Positions 38,720-47,819 of a stretch of 64,000 nt of DNA are shown here, in pieces. The position numbers were made by a program, and so were the translations under genes. The notes below the pieces were generated by a model. The model saw nothing but the letters and a program-made list of their open reading frames with translations, was not told where the DNA came from and did no database searches. Numbering within the stretch: position 1 is the stretch's first letter; each line of letters starts with the position of its first letter. This DNA comes from Serratia fonticola (GTDB taxonomy: Bacteria; Pseudomonadota; Gammaproteobacteria; Enterobacterales; Enterobacteriaceae). The stretch lies in assembly GCF_006715025.1 (NCBI RefSeq), contig NZ_VFMK01000001.1, forward strand, positions 4,402,001 through 4,466,000. Reading direction: 5' to 3'.

Positions 38720-39742
38720 ATGATGAAGCGGAAAAACAAGATAACAATGAACGATATCGCGCGAGCAGCCGGTGTTTCTCAGGCTACGGTGTCGTTAGTA
38801 CTCAATCAATCCAGCCAAATCAAACTGAGCAATGAGACGCGCCAGCGGGTGATCGCGGTTGCCGAACAGCTTGGTTACGATCGTCTGCCGACCATACACT
38901 CATCGCAAAATCAGCAAGAAATCGTGCTGCTGATCAGCTCATTGCAAAGTTACGATCCCTTTATCGATGCCATCAGCAATGCACGTGAATCCGCCTGGCG
39001 AAATGAAGTGGTCCTGGTGGTGTATGAATACGATAATGACACTGACGTCGCTATTAGCATTATTCGCCAGCAGGAAAAGCGTAACTGCGTCGGTATCATC
39101 CTGGCCTCATCCATCACTACCGTGATTGATATGACGGCTTTTCAGGATTGCACTCATCTTCCGCTGGTCTTGCTCAACCAATACGCACCCGCGTCGCCCC
39201 TGTTACCCTCGTTCATTCCTGACGATTATGCCAATGCCTTCCAGATCACCCGTCACCTGATCGCACAGGGTGCGCGACGGATCGCCCATATCACGGGTGA
39301 ACCCTGGATGGAGGCCAGCCGCCAACGTGTGGCTGGTTATCAGGCCGCGTTAGCGCAAGCGGGGATCCTCAGCGATGAATCCCTGATCCGGCAAACCAAC
39401 TGGCAGTTCAATGAAGCCTACAGGGTGACGGAATCCTTACTGCAACTGAGCGAGCGCCCAGATGCCATCTTCTGTGCCAGTGACTGGCTCGCCATTGGCT
39501 GCTATCAGGCTTTAGCCGTTAACAACGTGCAAATTCCAGCAGAGATAATGATTGCGGGCTATGACGATCAGAAAATTTCGGAGCAGTTGATCCCTCCCCT
39601 GACCAGTATCCAATTACCTTATAGCGAGTTAGGCCGTCTGGCAGTGGAATACCTGTGCAATCAGGAAGATGCAGCCACGCACATTACGCTAGCGGGGCGT
39701 TTAAAACCGCGCAGGTCCAGTGAACAGACGGCCCAGCCTTAG
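38720..39742 (+). CDS. LacI-family regulator of the GH5/GPH unit
   Basis: Regulator of 340 residues. The helix-turn-helix MNDIARAAGVSQATVSLVLNQSS and hinge-helix region are canonical; the effector domain shows MIAGYDDQKISEQLIPPLTSI. It is divergent from the GH5-like/GPH operon and shares the 38535-38719 control region with its repeats, so it probably represses that operon in the absence of the oligosaccharide. The ATG at 38720 is preceded by GGGGAG; an overlapping ATG at 38723 is also possible. Confidence 0.88.
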   Translation: MMKRKNKITMNDIARAAGVSQATVSLVLNQSSQIKLSNETRQRVIAVAEQLGYDRLPTIHSSQNQQEIVLLISSLQSYDPFIDAISNARESAWRNEVVLVVYEYDNDTDVAISIIRQQEKRNCVGIILASSITTVIDMTAFQDCTHLPLVLLNQYAPASPLLPSFIPDDYANAFQITRHLIAQGARRIAHITGEPWMEASRQRVAGYQAALAQAGILSDESLIRQTNWQFNEAYRVTESLLQLSERPDAIFCASDWLAIGCYQALAVNNVQIPAEIMIAGYDDQKISEQLIPPLTSIQLPYSELGRLAVEYLCNQEDAATHITLAGRLKPRRSSEQTAQP

Positions 39743-39804
39743 CTTGGGCCTGCATGGAATAGAGAAAAGCCACCCATCAACTCTCTTCACAGCGTGCGCC
39801 ATGC

Positions 39805-39826
39805 GGGGCGGCGACACGCCCTTTTT
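39805..39826 (+). terminator. Intrinsic terminator after the LacI-family gene
   Basis: GGGCG (39806-39810), loop GCGACA, CGCCC (39817-39821), then TTTTT (39822-39826). It lies about 65 bp after the LacI stop codon and separates it from the PTS operon. Confidence 0.6.
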
Positions 39827-39986
39827 CAGGCGGCTAGCGCGGCACATGAAACAGGTATGCATTTACTGACTGTTTGTACCTATTTTTCGCAACAGGTTTC
39901 TTTTTCATTGCGTGGTTGATATAAAGAAAATACTGGAAGTGTACTTATAATAATTAATCCACCCTATAAATAATAAAGGAACGGCT
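39827..39986 (+). promoter_or_regulatory. Upstream region of the PTS/GH4 operon
   Basis: A+T-rich leader without a gene. A perfect -10 hexamer TATAAT occurs at 39946-39951 but lacks a good -35 at 16-18 bp, so an activator may be needed. AAAGGAAC before the ATG at 39987 is the ribosome site. Confidence 0.4.
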
Positions 39987-41558
39987 ATGTCTAGAATACG
40001 GCAACGTACTCTGGAGAGTATGCAGAAATTCTCTAGGGCGATGATCGGTGCAGTACTATTTTTGCCAGTAATAGGTTTAATTCTTGCGTTAAGCTCAGTA
40101 TTAACAAACCCTGCATTAGTTTCTGAAACCAGCGCTCTGCATCAGCTAGGCCAGCTACTCGGCGATACCTTTTGGCCCCTTTTTGGCAACCTGGGCTTAC
40201 TCTTTTGTGTTGGCATAAGTTATGGGTTGGCAAAGGATAAAAAAACGGAAGTCGCCCTGGTTGCAGTCATGTGCTTTATTATGTTTCTGGGGGCTAACCA
40301 CTCCTGGCTGGAATTTACTCACAGCATCGCCAATAAAATAAACGATGAATATTACGGTACCGGGCAAACTCAATTATTGGGTTTTGTCGTTGTGGATATG
40401 GGGATATTCCTCGGAATCATTCTCGGATGTACTATTGCCTGGGTACATAACAAAGTTTCAGAGATAGAATTGCCTGGCGCACTCGCTATGTACGGAGGAG
40501 CAAAACTGACGCTGATAGCCATGACGCCGGTCGTTATCTTTTACGCCATTGCTTTTACCTGGCTATGGCCATTTATGACTCATGGTATTACAGCCCTCAC
40601 CAGCTTTATGAAAAATGCGGGCGTCGCGGGCGTGTTTGTCTATGGCTTCTTCGAGAAATTCTTGATCCCCACCGGGTTACATCACTTTGTCTGGTCACCG
40701 TTCCAGCTCACACAAATTGGTGGAACGCTGATGGTTGACGGCCAGACCGTCTCCGGCACGCAGGCCATTTTCCTGGCTTACATGCGGCATCCAGACCTGA
40801 CACCGGTGATGAACGATGCGCTTCGTTTTTCACAGCAAGGCATGACCACCATTTTCGGTCTTTCCGGTGCTGCGCTGGCATTTTATCACACGGCCAAACC
40901 CGAAAAGAAAATGCTGGCTAAAGCCGTTTTATTGCCTGCGATTATCACGTCTATTTTAACCGGGATCACCGAACCCATTGAGTTTACCTTCCTGTTTATT
41001 TCACCGCTTCTCTGGCTTATTCACTCTATCTTGACGGCGGCATCTCAAGCCATTTGCGATATTTTCACTGTCAGGCCGTGGGGAGCAGCCGGTTTAATCG
41101 AATTCCTGGCTTACAACCTGCCGCTACCCGCCACATTGACGCGCTGGCCACTGTATATCGTTATCGGCATCGGCCAATTCATTGCTTATTACGCCATATT
41201 CCGTTTCCTGGTCATAAAGTTAAATCTTAAAACGCCGGGCCGGGAAGATGACAGCGAGGTTAAGTTATATAACAAGAAAGATTATCAGGAAAAGTTACAA
41301 CAGGATAAAGCGAGCGGTGATTCACAGGCCGATAATATCATCAAGGGCTTGGGTGGAAAGCAGAACATTATTTCCATCGATAATTGTTTCACTCGCCTGC
41401 GCGTAACGCTTTATGATTTAACCATTGTAGACGAAGCCGTATTAAAGCAAACCGGTGCCAATGGCATCGTGCGAAATAGAAATGAAGTACAAGTCATTTA
41501 TGGCGTCAAAGTTGGGCAAGTACGCTCAAAAGTTGATACCTGGCTGGCTAATCATTAA
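39987..41558 (+). CDS. PTS alpha-glucoside-type EIICB component
   Basis: Fused sugar-specific PTS permease of 523 residues. The EIIC membrane domain (about residues 12-410, including FEKFLIPTGLHHFVWSPFQ and the GITEPIEFTFLF substrate motif) is followed by an EIIB domain with the phospho-acceptor Cys467 in SIDNCFTRLRVTL. The family (GlvC, AglA, MalX) phosphorylates alpha-glucosides on entry, using EIIA of the glucose system because no EIIA is encoded here. Followed 13 bp later by a GH4 enzyme that would cut the phosphorylated product. Confidence 0.87.
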   Translation: MSRIRQRTLESMQKFSRAMIGAVLFLPVIGLILALSSVLTNPALVSETSALHQLGQLLGDTFWPLFGNLGLLFCVGISYGLAKDKKTEVALVAVMCFIMFLGANHSWLEFTHSIANKINDEYYGTGQTQLLGFVVVDMGIFLGIILGCTIAWVHNKVSEIELPGALAMYGGAKLTLIAMTPVVIFYAIAFTWLWPFMTHGITALTSFMKNAGVAGVFVYGFFEKFLIPTGLHHFVWSPFQLTQIGGTLMVDGQTVSGTQAIFLAYMRHPDLTPVMNDALRFSQQGMTTIFGLSGAALAFYHTAKPEKKMLAKAVLLPAIITSILTGITEPIEFTFLFISPLLWLIHSILTAASQAICDIFTVRPWGAAGLIEFLAYNLPLPATLTRWPLYIVIGIGQFIAYYAIFRFLVIKLNLKTPGREDDSEVKLYNKKDYQEKLQQDKASGDSQADNIIKGLGGKQNIISIDNCFTRLRVTLYDLTIVDEAVLKQTGANGIVRNRNEVQVIYGVKVGQVRSKVDTWLANH

Positions 41559-41571
41559 ATTTGGAGTACCT

Positions 41572-42951
41572 ATGAAACTGACCGTATTAGGTGGAGGCGG
41601 CGTTCGCTCCCCATTCCTGGCTAAATCTCTGGCTTATAATGCACATCGTATTGGGCTGACTAGCGTGGTATTCCTCGATAGCTCAGCGGAAAATCTGGCT
41701 ATCTTTGGCGAGATCGCCAGTTATATTTTTAAAACCATTCGCCCTGATATTGAGTTTAGTCAAACTACCGATCCGGTATCGGCATTACAGGGTGCCAACT
41801 ACGTGATTACGACCTTGCGCGTTGGGGGAGATGAAAGCCGCATTCGTGACGAGCGTATCGCCCTTGAGCACAATACGTTAGGCCAAGAGACGACTGGCGC
41901 AGGTGGATTTGCGATGGCGATGCGTTCTATTCCGGCCATTTTGAATTACTGCCAATTAATAGAAGCGCATGCCGCCCCTGATGCCATTTTATTTAACTTC
42001 ACCAATCCTTCTGGATTAGTGACAGAAGCCATCATCAAATCTGGCTTTAAGCGCCGGGTATACGGAATTTGCGATGCTCCGTCAGAGCTGATCCGCGAGC
42101 TTCCTTCGATTCTAAACTGTGATGAAAGTGAATTGCAGGTTGAGTGTTACGGGTTGAATCATTTCTCCTGGTTCACGCACTTTACGGTTCGTGGTGAGGA
42201 TGTCACTGACCGGCTTATCGCCTCTCCCGATCTGTATACCAAGACAGCAATGCAGTATTTTTCACCGGAGTTGGTTCGCTTATGTGACAAACAGTTATTA
42301 AATGAATACTTATATTATTACTACTACAAAGAAGAAGCGCTGAAGGCTATTCAGGATTCTGGTGAAACGCGCGGGGAGCAGATCGCGAAAATTAACCAGG
42401 ACATGCGCGAAGAACTGATGCGCATAGATGTTAAGGCCGATCCTGCGCAAGCCTTTACGCTCTGGATGAAGCATTATCTTCGCCGAGAAAATAGCTATAT
42501 GAAAAATGAGTCGCAGCAAGAGAAATTCCACACCAGGGAACCTCTCACGTTGCAACAGTTTATAGAAGAACCAGACAGTGGCGGTTATGCAGGCGTCGCA
42601 CTGGATATTTTAGAAGCCGTGAACAGCGACACCACAAAGCGTATCGTCGTATCTCTTACTAACAATGATACGTTGGATTTCCTCTATCCCGATGATGTAA
42701 TCGAAATCAGCTGCGATCTGAGCAAGGAGGGATTAAAACCGGTAAAACCCGTTCATGTGCCCCAAGCCCAGAAAAACATGATTTCCTGCGTGAAGGAATA
42801 TGAACGCCTGGCGGTCGAGGCTATCCTCACTCAGAACCGAGCACTGGCGGTCAGAGCATTGATGGCGCATCCGTTAGTGGGTTCTTGGTCATTAGCGGAG
42901 AAATTGGTATCAGCCTATTTGCAAGGGCCGCAGGGTCAGAACTGGCGGTAA
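41572..42951 (+). CDS. GH4 6-phospho-glycosidase (probably 6-phospho-alpha-glucosidase)
   Basis: NAD+- and divalent-metal-dependent hydrolase of 459 residues. The N-terminal Rossmann motif LTVLGGGGVRSPFL binds NAD. Cys167 (GICDAPSE) and His197 (GLNHFSWF) are the expected metal ligands, and TNPSGLVTEAI is the conserved Asn loop. As I recall, 6-phospho-alpha-glucosidases have a CD-x-P motif where beta-specific members have CN-x-P; CDAP here favours alpha. The ATG at 41572 follows GGAG by 5 nt; the longer frame from 41455 overlaps the PTS gene and is not used. Confidence 0.85.
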   Translation: MKLTVLGGGGVRSPFLAKSLAYNAHRIGLTSVVFLDSSAENLAIFGEIASYIFKTIRPDIEFSQTTDPVSALQGANYVITTLRVGGDESRIRDERIALEHNTLGQETTGAGGFAMAMRSIPAILNYCQLIEAHAAPDAILFNFTNPSGLVTEAIIKSGFKRRVYGICDAPSELIRELPSILNCDESELQVECYGLNHFSWFTHFTVRGEDVTDRLIASPDLYTKTAMQYFSPELVRLCDKQLLNEYLYYYYYKEEALKAIQDSGETRGEQIAKINQDMREELMRIDVKADPAQAFTLWMKHYLRRENSYMKNESQQEKFHTREPLTLQQFIEEPDSGGYAGVALDILEAVNSDTTKRIVVSLTNNDTLDFLYPDDVIEISCDLSKEGLKPVKPVHVPQAQKNMISCVKEYERLAVEAILTQNRALAVRALMAHPLVGSWSLAEKLVSAYLQGPQGQNWR

Positions 42952-42956
42952 CCTCA

Positions 42957-42982
42957 CCGGGGGCGTCAGAGGGCGCCCCCGG
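42957..42982. terminator. Bidirectional terminator between GH4 and RpiR genes
   Basis: CCGGGGGCG (42957-42965) pairs with CGCCCCCGG (42974-42982), a 9-bp G+C-rich stem with an 8-nt loop, lying between convergent stop codons and followed by CTTATTGTTT. Confidence 0.75.
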
Positions 42983-42983
42983 C

Positions 42984-43697
42984 TTATTGTTTCTGCATAA
43001 ACCACAGCTTGAGAAGGTGCTCAAATCCAAGAATGCAGTAGCCAAAGAAAGGGTTAGACCAGTAGATATCATCATCGTATTTTTGCGGATCATGAATAAG
43101 AAAAGAGACATCGGCAGCCTGCGCCAAGGGACTTTGGTGATCGCCTGTAAAACAGACGAGATTGATATTTTTACGCTCAAGCGCTTTCACCCAGCTTAAC
43201 ACGGATGAACTACGGCCAGATTTGGAAACCAGCCATATTGAATCATATTTATTGGCATTTTTCTGCTCAAGGATTTCATAATCTGGCCACAGAGCCAGGC
43301 TTGCATTTACGCCGGTGACAAGGAATTTATTATAGATATATTGGGCAATAAGCTGAGAAAACCCACTGCCATGGATAAGGATCCTTTCATGCACCAGGCC
43401 TTGTAGCAAAGGGGCGACTTTTTCTGGCGGCTGAATACTCATAAAGTCAACATCATTGGTGACATCCAGCTTGGGTAGGGTGATGTTGAACTTGATGAAA
43501 TAGACCATTTCCAGCCAACCGCTGAATTTTAGTTTTTTTGCCAGACGAACTAAAGTTGAAGGATTACTGTGGCATTTCTCCGCAACACCGCGAATCCCCT
43601 GCTGAATACACTTTTCAGGATCGGCCTGTATATACTTGAGTACGCTGATTTCAATACTGCCTAATTTAACATCACGGAAAATACTTTGTATATCCAT
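42984..43697 (-). CDS. RpiR/MurR-family regulator
   Basis: Regulator of 237 residues: N-terminal helix-turn-helix (IRGVAEKCHSNPSTLVRLAKKLKFSGW) and a C-terminal SIS domain for phosphosugars (ERILIHGSGFSQLIAQYIYNKF, then VSKSGRSSSVLSWVKALERKN). The ATG at 43697 has AGGGG upstream; the frame opens at 43748. It is convergent with the PTS/GH4 operon and probably controls it in response to the phosphorylated sugar. Two short palindromes upstream (43744-43753 and 43767-43799) may be its sites. Confidence 0.85.
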   Translation of the reverse strand: MDIQSIFRDVKLGSIEISVLKYIQADPEKCIQQGIRGVAEKCHSNPSTLVRLAKKLKFSGWLEMVYFIKFNITLPKLDVTNDVDFMSIQPPEKVAPLLQGLVHERILIHGSGFSQLIAQYIYNKFLVTGVNASLALWPDYEILEQKNANKYDSIWLVSKSGRSSSVLSWVKALERKNINLVCFTGDHQSPLAQAADVSFLIHDPQKYDDDIYWSNPFFGYCILGFEHLLKLWFMQKQ

Positions 43698-43743
43698 TGT
43701 CTGCCCCTGTGATTGAGACAAAAGAGTAGCACAACACCTCACA

Positions 43744-43799
43744 CGCAATTGCGCCGGCGATCAAATATACGCAATGCCTGGTAAAGGGGTTATGCGTAT
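43744..43799. promoter_or_regulatory. Candidate operators upstream of the RpiR-type gene
   Basis: CGCAATTGCG (43744-43753) is a perfect 10-bp palindrome, and ATACGCA (43767-43773) with TGCGTAT (43793-43799) forms a 7-bp inverted repeat. The rest of 43800-43994 shows nothing I can name. Confidence 0.35.
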
Positions 43800-43994
43800 T
43801 CTTGTTACGTATTAAAGCGCCCTAAACGATTGCTGTTTATCGAACGATGCCCCCTACACAAGAATATAATATGGCTAGCGCCATCGGCCATCATAAAAAG
43901 GGCCTCATTCCTCATCAGGCTGAATAAGCCCGAATCAGTTTGCAGCCCTGAGTGCATCAATGTAGAACCGTGCCCTTCTCTTGCAACAGTAAAC

Positions 43995-45587
43995 TTACTT
44001 CACATCCACCTGATAAAAAATGTGTTTGCCGAACGGATCGATTTCATACCCGGTCACCTCTTTGCGTACCGGTTCGAAAATCGTTGAGTGAGCAATCATC
44101 ACTGCTGGCATCTGATCGTGCATCATCTGTTGGGCTTCTTTGTAGAGCGTCACGCGCTTGTCGTGATTGCTCTCGGCACGCGCCGCCAGAATCAACTTGT
44201 CAAAAGGCTGATAACACCACTTCGCCGAGTTGGAGCCCCCATCAGCAGCCGTACAGGTAAACAGCGGGCCAAAGAAGTTGTCCGGATCGCCAGTAGCGGT
44301 AGTCCAGCCCATCAGCGCCGCCTGATGCTCACCGTTTTTCACGCGCGTCAGGTACTCGCCCCACTCAAAGGTCACCACTTTTGCCTTCACCCCCACCTTC
44401 GCCCAGTCGGCCTGGATCATCTCGGCCATCCGTTTGGCGTTCGGGTTATACGGGCGCTGAACCGGCATGGCCCAGAGATCGAGGGTCATACCCTCGGCAA
44501 AACCGGCTTCTTTCAGCAATGCCTTGGCTTTCTCAGGATCGTAATCGTAGTCTTTGAGTTGATCGTCGGCACTCCATACCCCTGGCGGCAGCAGATTCTT
44601 CGCCGCCGTGCCGGTACCGTGGAATACCGCCTCAATGATCGCCGGTTTATTGATGGCAAGTGCCAATGCCTGACGGACTTTCACGTTATCCAGCGGGGCC
44701 TTCTGCGTATTAAACGCCAGGAAACCGGTATTCAACCCCGCTTTCTGCATCAGGTTGATATCTGGGTTTGCCTTCATGCGCGGCAGGTCTGCCGGGTTAG
44801 GGAATGGCATCACCTGACATTCATTTTTCTCAAGCTTGGCATAACGCACCGACGCATCCGGCGTGATGGAGAACACCAGACGATCGAGCTTTGCTTTGCC
44901 CTGCCAGTAGTCTGGGAAGGCGGTATACAGAATACGGGAGTCTTTATGATACTGCTTCAGTTCAAACGGCCCGGTGCCAATCGGCTCCATATCGACACGC
45001 TCAGGCGTGCCTGCTTTCAGCATCGCGTCGGCATACTCTGCAGAGAGAATGGAGGCGAAATACCACCCCAAATCAGCCACAAACGGAGCTTCCGGATGGG
45101 CCAGGGTGAAACGCACCGTATGCTCATCCACCTTGTCGATGGCGGTGATTAACTTGCCAAACTCCAGGCTTTCGAAGTTGGAGTAATTGCCATTAGAGAC
45201 GTTGTGATAAGGATGCTTGGGGTCTTTCTGGCGCATAAACGAGAAAATCACGTCGTCAGCGTTAAAATCGCGCGTCGGTTTAAAATATTTATTGCTCTGG
45301 AACTTCACCCCTTGGCGCAGATGAAAGGTATAGACCTTACCGTCTTCGCTGACGTCCCAGCTTTCCGCCAGACTCGGCTGCAATTCGGTAGTCCCCACTT
45401 TAAAATCCACCAGCCGGTTATAGATTGGCACCGCACTGGCATCCACACTGGTGCCAGCGGTATACAGCTGCGGGTTAAAGTTTTCCGGTGAGCCTTCCGA
45501 GCAATAGACCAGTGTGTTTGCCGCTACTCCAGAGCTTATTGACAGCGCCGCTACTGCCAGCGCAAGCGTGGTTATTTTAGTTATCAT
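43995..45587 (-). CDS. DppA-like peptide-binding protein (orphan)
   Basis: Secreted solute-binding protein of 530 residues, family 5 (DppA/OppA/SBP_bac_5). The signal peptide is ITKITTLALAVAALSISSGVAA. The mature N-terminus NTLVYCSEGSPENFNPQLYT and the inner ADDVIFSFMRQKDPKHPYHNVSNGNY are close to E. coli DppA, which binds dipeptides and haem for an ABC importer. No permease or ATPase gene is next to it, so it probably feeds the DppBCDF complex encoded elsewhere. Divergent from a PepT-like peptidase gene, which suggests a peptide-use theme. Confidence 0.88.
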   Translation of the reverse strand: MITKITTLALAVAALSISSGVAANTLVYCSEGSPENFNPQLYTAGTSVDASAVPIYNRLVDFKVGTTELQPSLAESWDVSEDGKVYTFHLRQGVKFQSNKYFKPTRDFNADDVIFSFMRQKDPKHPYHNVSNGNYSNFESLEFGKLITAIDKVDEHTVRFTLAHPEAPFVADLGWYFASILSAEYADAMLKAGTPERVDMEPIGTGPFELKQYHKDSRILYTAFPDYWQGKAKLDRLVFSITPDASVRYAKLEKNECQVMPFPNPADLPRMKANPDINLMQKAGLNTGFLAFNTQKAPLDNVKVRQALALAINKPAIIEAVFHGTGTAAKNLLPPGVWSADDQLKDYDYDPEKAKALLKEAGFAEGMTLDLWAMPVQRPYNPNAKRMAEMIQADWAKVGVKAKVVTFEWGEYLTRVKNGEHQAALMGWTTATGDPDNFFGPLFTCTAADGGSNSAKWCYQPFDKLILAARAESNHDKRVTLYKEAQQMMHDQMPAVMIAHSTIFEPVRKEVTGYEIDPFGKHIFYQVDVK

Positions 45588-45966
45588 CCGTATTTTCCTG
45601 TTGGTAAACCTGCCACTGAAAAATAAAACTTGTGCTAATCACCTCAATAAATAACATTAAATTTATCGCGCCAGCAAACAACAAAAAATGAAGTCAACGC
45701 CCGCCCTGATTAAAGGCTGCCATTGGCAAAATATTAACGTCTGATAAAAGGATGAATACAGAAAGATTGCACTGATAGCCAGGGTAATGACAAAAACAAT
45801 GTAAGGCCGTGACTCGCTAAATCTGGATTGTTGGTGGGAAGTAAAGCCCCAGGAAAATAAGGCGTGAGTCAGCGTATCACTCAGGGGTAGGCGAGCAGGC
45901 TGCCCTCGCCTTGCGTGTCAACACACTGGCAACCGTTGCAAACGGGATGTGTTCCTATAAAACACC
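45588..45966. other. Divergent intergenic region, DppA-like and PepT-like genes
   Basis: 379 bp without a gene. A hairpin AGGCGAG (45889-45895) with CTCGCCT (45905-45911) lies 56 bp before the peptidase ATG and could be in its leader. No clear promoter elements recognised. Confidence 0.35.
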
Positions 45967-47196
45967 ATGCCTTCACCGCTCGCTACGCAGTTAACCCAAC
46001 GTTTCTTCCGCTACCTGGCCGTCACCAGCCAGAGCACCCCAGGCGCCAACACGCTGCCAAGCACGCCCGGCCAACATGACATGGCAAAAATGCTGGCGGA
46101 GGAACTGCGCCAACTTGGCTTGGACAATGTGGTGATTGACGATCATGCGACGGTTACCGCGGTGAAGAAAGGCAACGTCCCCGGCGCGCCACGCGTGGGG
46201 TTTATCACCCATATTGATACCGTAGACGTGGGTTTGTCAGCGGATATTCACCCACAAATTCTGCGCTTTACCGGCGAAGATTTGTGCCTGAATGCCGAGA
46301 AAGCTATCTGGTTACGCACGGCGGAACACCCGGAAATCAACGCCTACCCGGGGGAGGAGATTATTTTCAGCGACGGGACCAGCGTGTTGGGTGCCGATAA
46401 TAAAGCGGCAGTCACGGTGGTGATGACGTTGCTGGAAAACCTCACTGCCGAGCACGCACACGGCGATATCGTGGTGGCCTTTGTGCCCGACGAGGAGATA
46501 GGCCTGTGTGGTGCAAAAGCGCTGGACCTGGCGCGTTTTGATGTCGACTTTGCCTGGACCATAGACTGCTGCGAATTGGGCGAAGTCGTGTATGAAAACT
46601 TTAACGCCGCCAGTGCCGAACTGCGTTTTACCGGTGTGACCAGCCACCCGATGTCCTCCAAGGGCGTACTGGTGAACCCGCTGCTGATGGCAATGGACTA
46701 CATCAGCCACTTTGATCGCCAACAGACCCCTGAACATACCGAAGGGCGCGAAGGCTATATCTGGTTTAACGGTATGCAGGCCTCACAAAGCGAAGCGCTG
46801 CTGAAAGCCAATATCCGCGATTTCGATTTGGCCAATTTTGAACGCCGTAAAAAACAGATCGGTGAAGTAGCAGACAAGATCGCCGCTCAGTACCCGACCG
46901 CCCACGTGACGTACCACATCAGCGATACCTACAGCAATATCAGCAACGCCATCACCGAAGACCGTCGGGCTATTGATCTGATTTTTGCTGCGCTGGCCGA
47001 GCTCAACATTGAGCCGAAAGTGATCCCGATGCGCGGCGGTACTGACGGTGCTGCGTTGTCAGCAAAAGGGCTGTTGACGCCCAACTTCTTTACCGGTGCG
47101 CACAACTTCCATTCACGGTTTGAATTTTTACCCCTGAAGTCCTTCGAGGCCTCTTATAACGTGGCGCTGACACTGTGCTTGCTGGCAGCTAAGTAA
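45967..47196 (+). CDS. PepT-like tripeptide aminopeptidase
   Basis: M20B zinc peptidase of 409 residues, cytoplasmic, removing N-terminal residues from tripeptides. Motifs: FITHIDTVD (His and Asp), VLGADNKAAV (bridging Asp), FVPDEEIGL (catalytic Glu pair) and MRGGTDGAALSAKG...FTGAHNFHSRFEF. It is the size of E. coli PepT (408) but clearly diverged in sequence, so it may be a second copy (PepT2-like) and I leave the symbol blank. Ribosome site before 45967 is weak. Divergent from the DppA-like gene. Confidence 0.85.
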   Translation: MPSPLATQLTQRFFRYLAVTSQSTPGANTLPSTPGQHDMAKMLAEELRQLGLDNVVIDDHATVTAVKKGNVPGAPRVGFITHIDTVDVGLSADIHPQILRFTGEDLCLNAEKAIWLRTAEHPEINAYPGEEIIFSDGTSVLGADNKAAVTVVMTLLENLTAEHAHGDIVVAFVPDEEIGLCGAKALDLARFDVDFAWTIDCCELGEVVYENFNAASAELRFTGVTSHPMSSKGVLVNPLLMAMDYISHFDRQQTPEHTEGREGYIWFNGMQASQSEALLKANIRDFDLANFERRKKQIGEVADKIAAQYPTAHVTYHISDTYSNISNAITEDRRAIDLIFAALAELNIEPKVIPMRGGTDGAALSAKGLLTPNFFTGAHNFHSRFEFLPLKSFEASYNVALTLCLLAAK

Positions 47197-47206
47197 GGCC
47201 AATCTC

Positions 47207-47244
47207 CTAACCAGGTTGGCGGTCGTTCTTTCCAGCCTGGTTGG
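47207..47244 (+). terminator. Hairpin after the PepT-like gene
   Basis: AACCAGG (47209-47215) pairs with CCTGGTT (47236-47242), 12 bp after the stop codon. There is no T-tract, so it may be a repeat arm rather than a terminator. Confidence 0.35.
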
Positions 47245-47513
47245 GTGCAGCGCATCATTATACGGCGTTTATGCTCGGGCGCTGCGCGTGGTGGAGTACC
47301 GGGTAGATTGAGAACATTTCTGGCTGTGGCCCTACGGAGACGGGGGCAGCCAGTAACTAAAATATTGGCACCGAGAGTCAATAAGCGGAAGCTGTGGAAT
47401 CTGAAAACTGCTCTAACAACGCCTATCACCCAGGCAGAGAATGCTCCATTGCAGGATATCGATGGTGTATCCAAGCAACCTGACAACGTCACTGAATCAG
47501 GTCGAGAGGTGGA
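47245..47513. other. Low-information stretch, no supported gene
   Basis: Short overlapping open frames on both strands lack a ribosome site and protein-like composition. I recognise nothing here; possible decayed sequence. Confidence 0.3.
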
Positions 47514-47756
47514 ATGGCGGTCAGTTCAGAGTCAGAATGTTCTTTATTTGGCAATATTTCAAATCGCGTAAGTAATGTTGCCTCCCCGGAGAGCTCTGAT
47601 TTCCTAGGGCATGATTATGTAAATCATCATAGGATGACCAAGATTTTCGATGAGAATAATGAAGTCTTAAGACTGAGAAGGCGAACTTACCAACGCCATA
47701 TTAAAGATTGCAAACAACGAGCTGTTCTCAGCAGCATTGTGGGACTGTATGGTTGA
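47514..47756 (+). CDS. Small hypothetical protein (uncertain)
   Basis: Frame of 80 codons preceded by GAGAGG 5 nt from the ATG. The C-terminal half (MTKIFDENNEVLRLRRRTY, then basic residues) looks protein-like and charged. No domain recognised. It ends 63 bp before the next gene's start and may be a remnant of a longer gene. Low confidence that it is expressed. Confidence 0.3.
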   Translation: MAVSSESECSLFGNISNRVSNVASPESSDFLGHDYVNHHRMTKIFDENNEVLRLRRRTYQRHIKDCKQRAVLSSIVGLYG

Positions 47757-47819
47757 TTTTTTCAGTGGATGCCTTACTATTTCAGTGATTATTTATATTG
47801 TTTAACTGGCCTATTTTTA

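Noticed and set aside
41455..41571. 39-codon N-terminal extension of the GH4 gene
   Set aside because: It lies within the PTS gene; GGAG and the NAD-binding N-terminus support the ATG at 41572.
44088..45152. 354-codon plus-strand frame
   Set aside because: Antisense shadow of the DppA-like gene; composition rich in Arg and His with no domain.
47245..47571. 108-codon plus-strand frame after the PepT-like gene
   Set aside because: No ribosome site, low-complexity basic residues, overlaps another frame on the minus strand; treated as non-coding.
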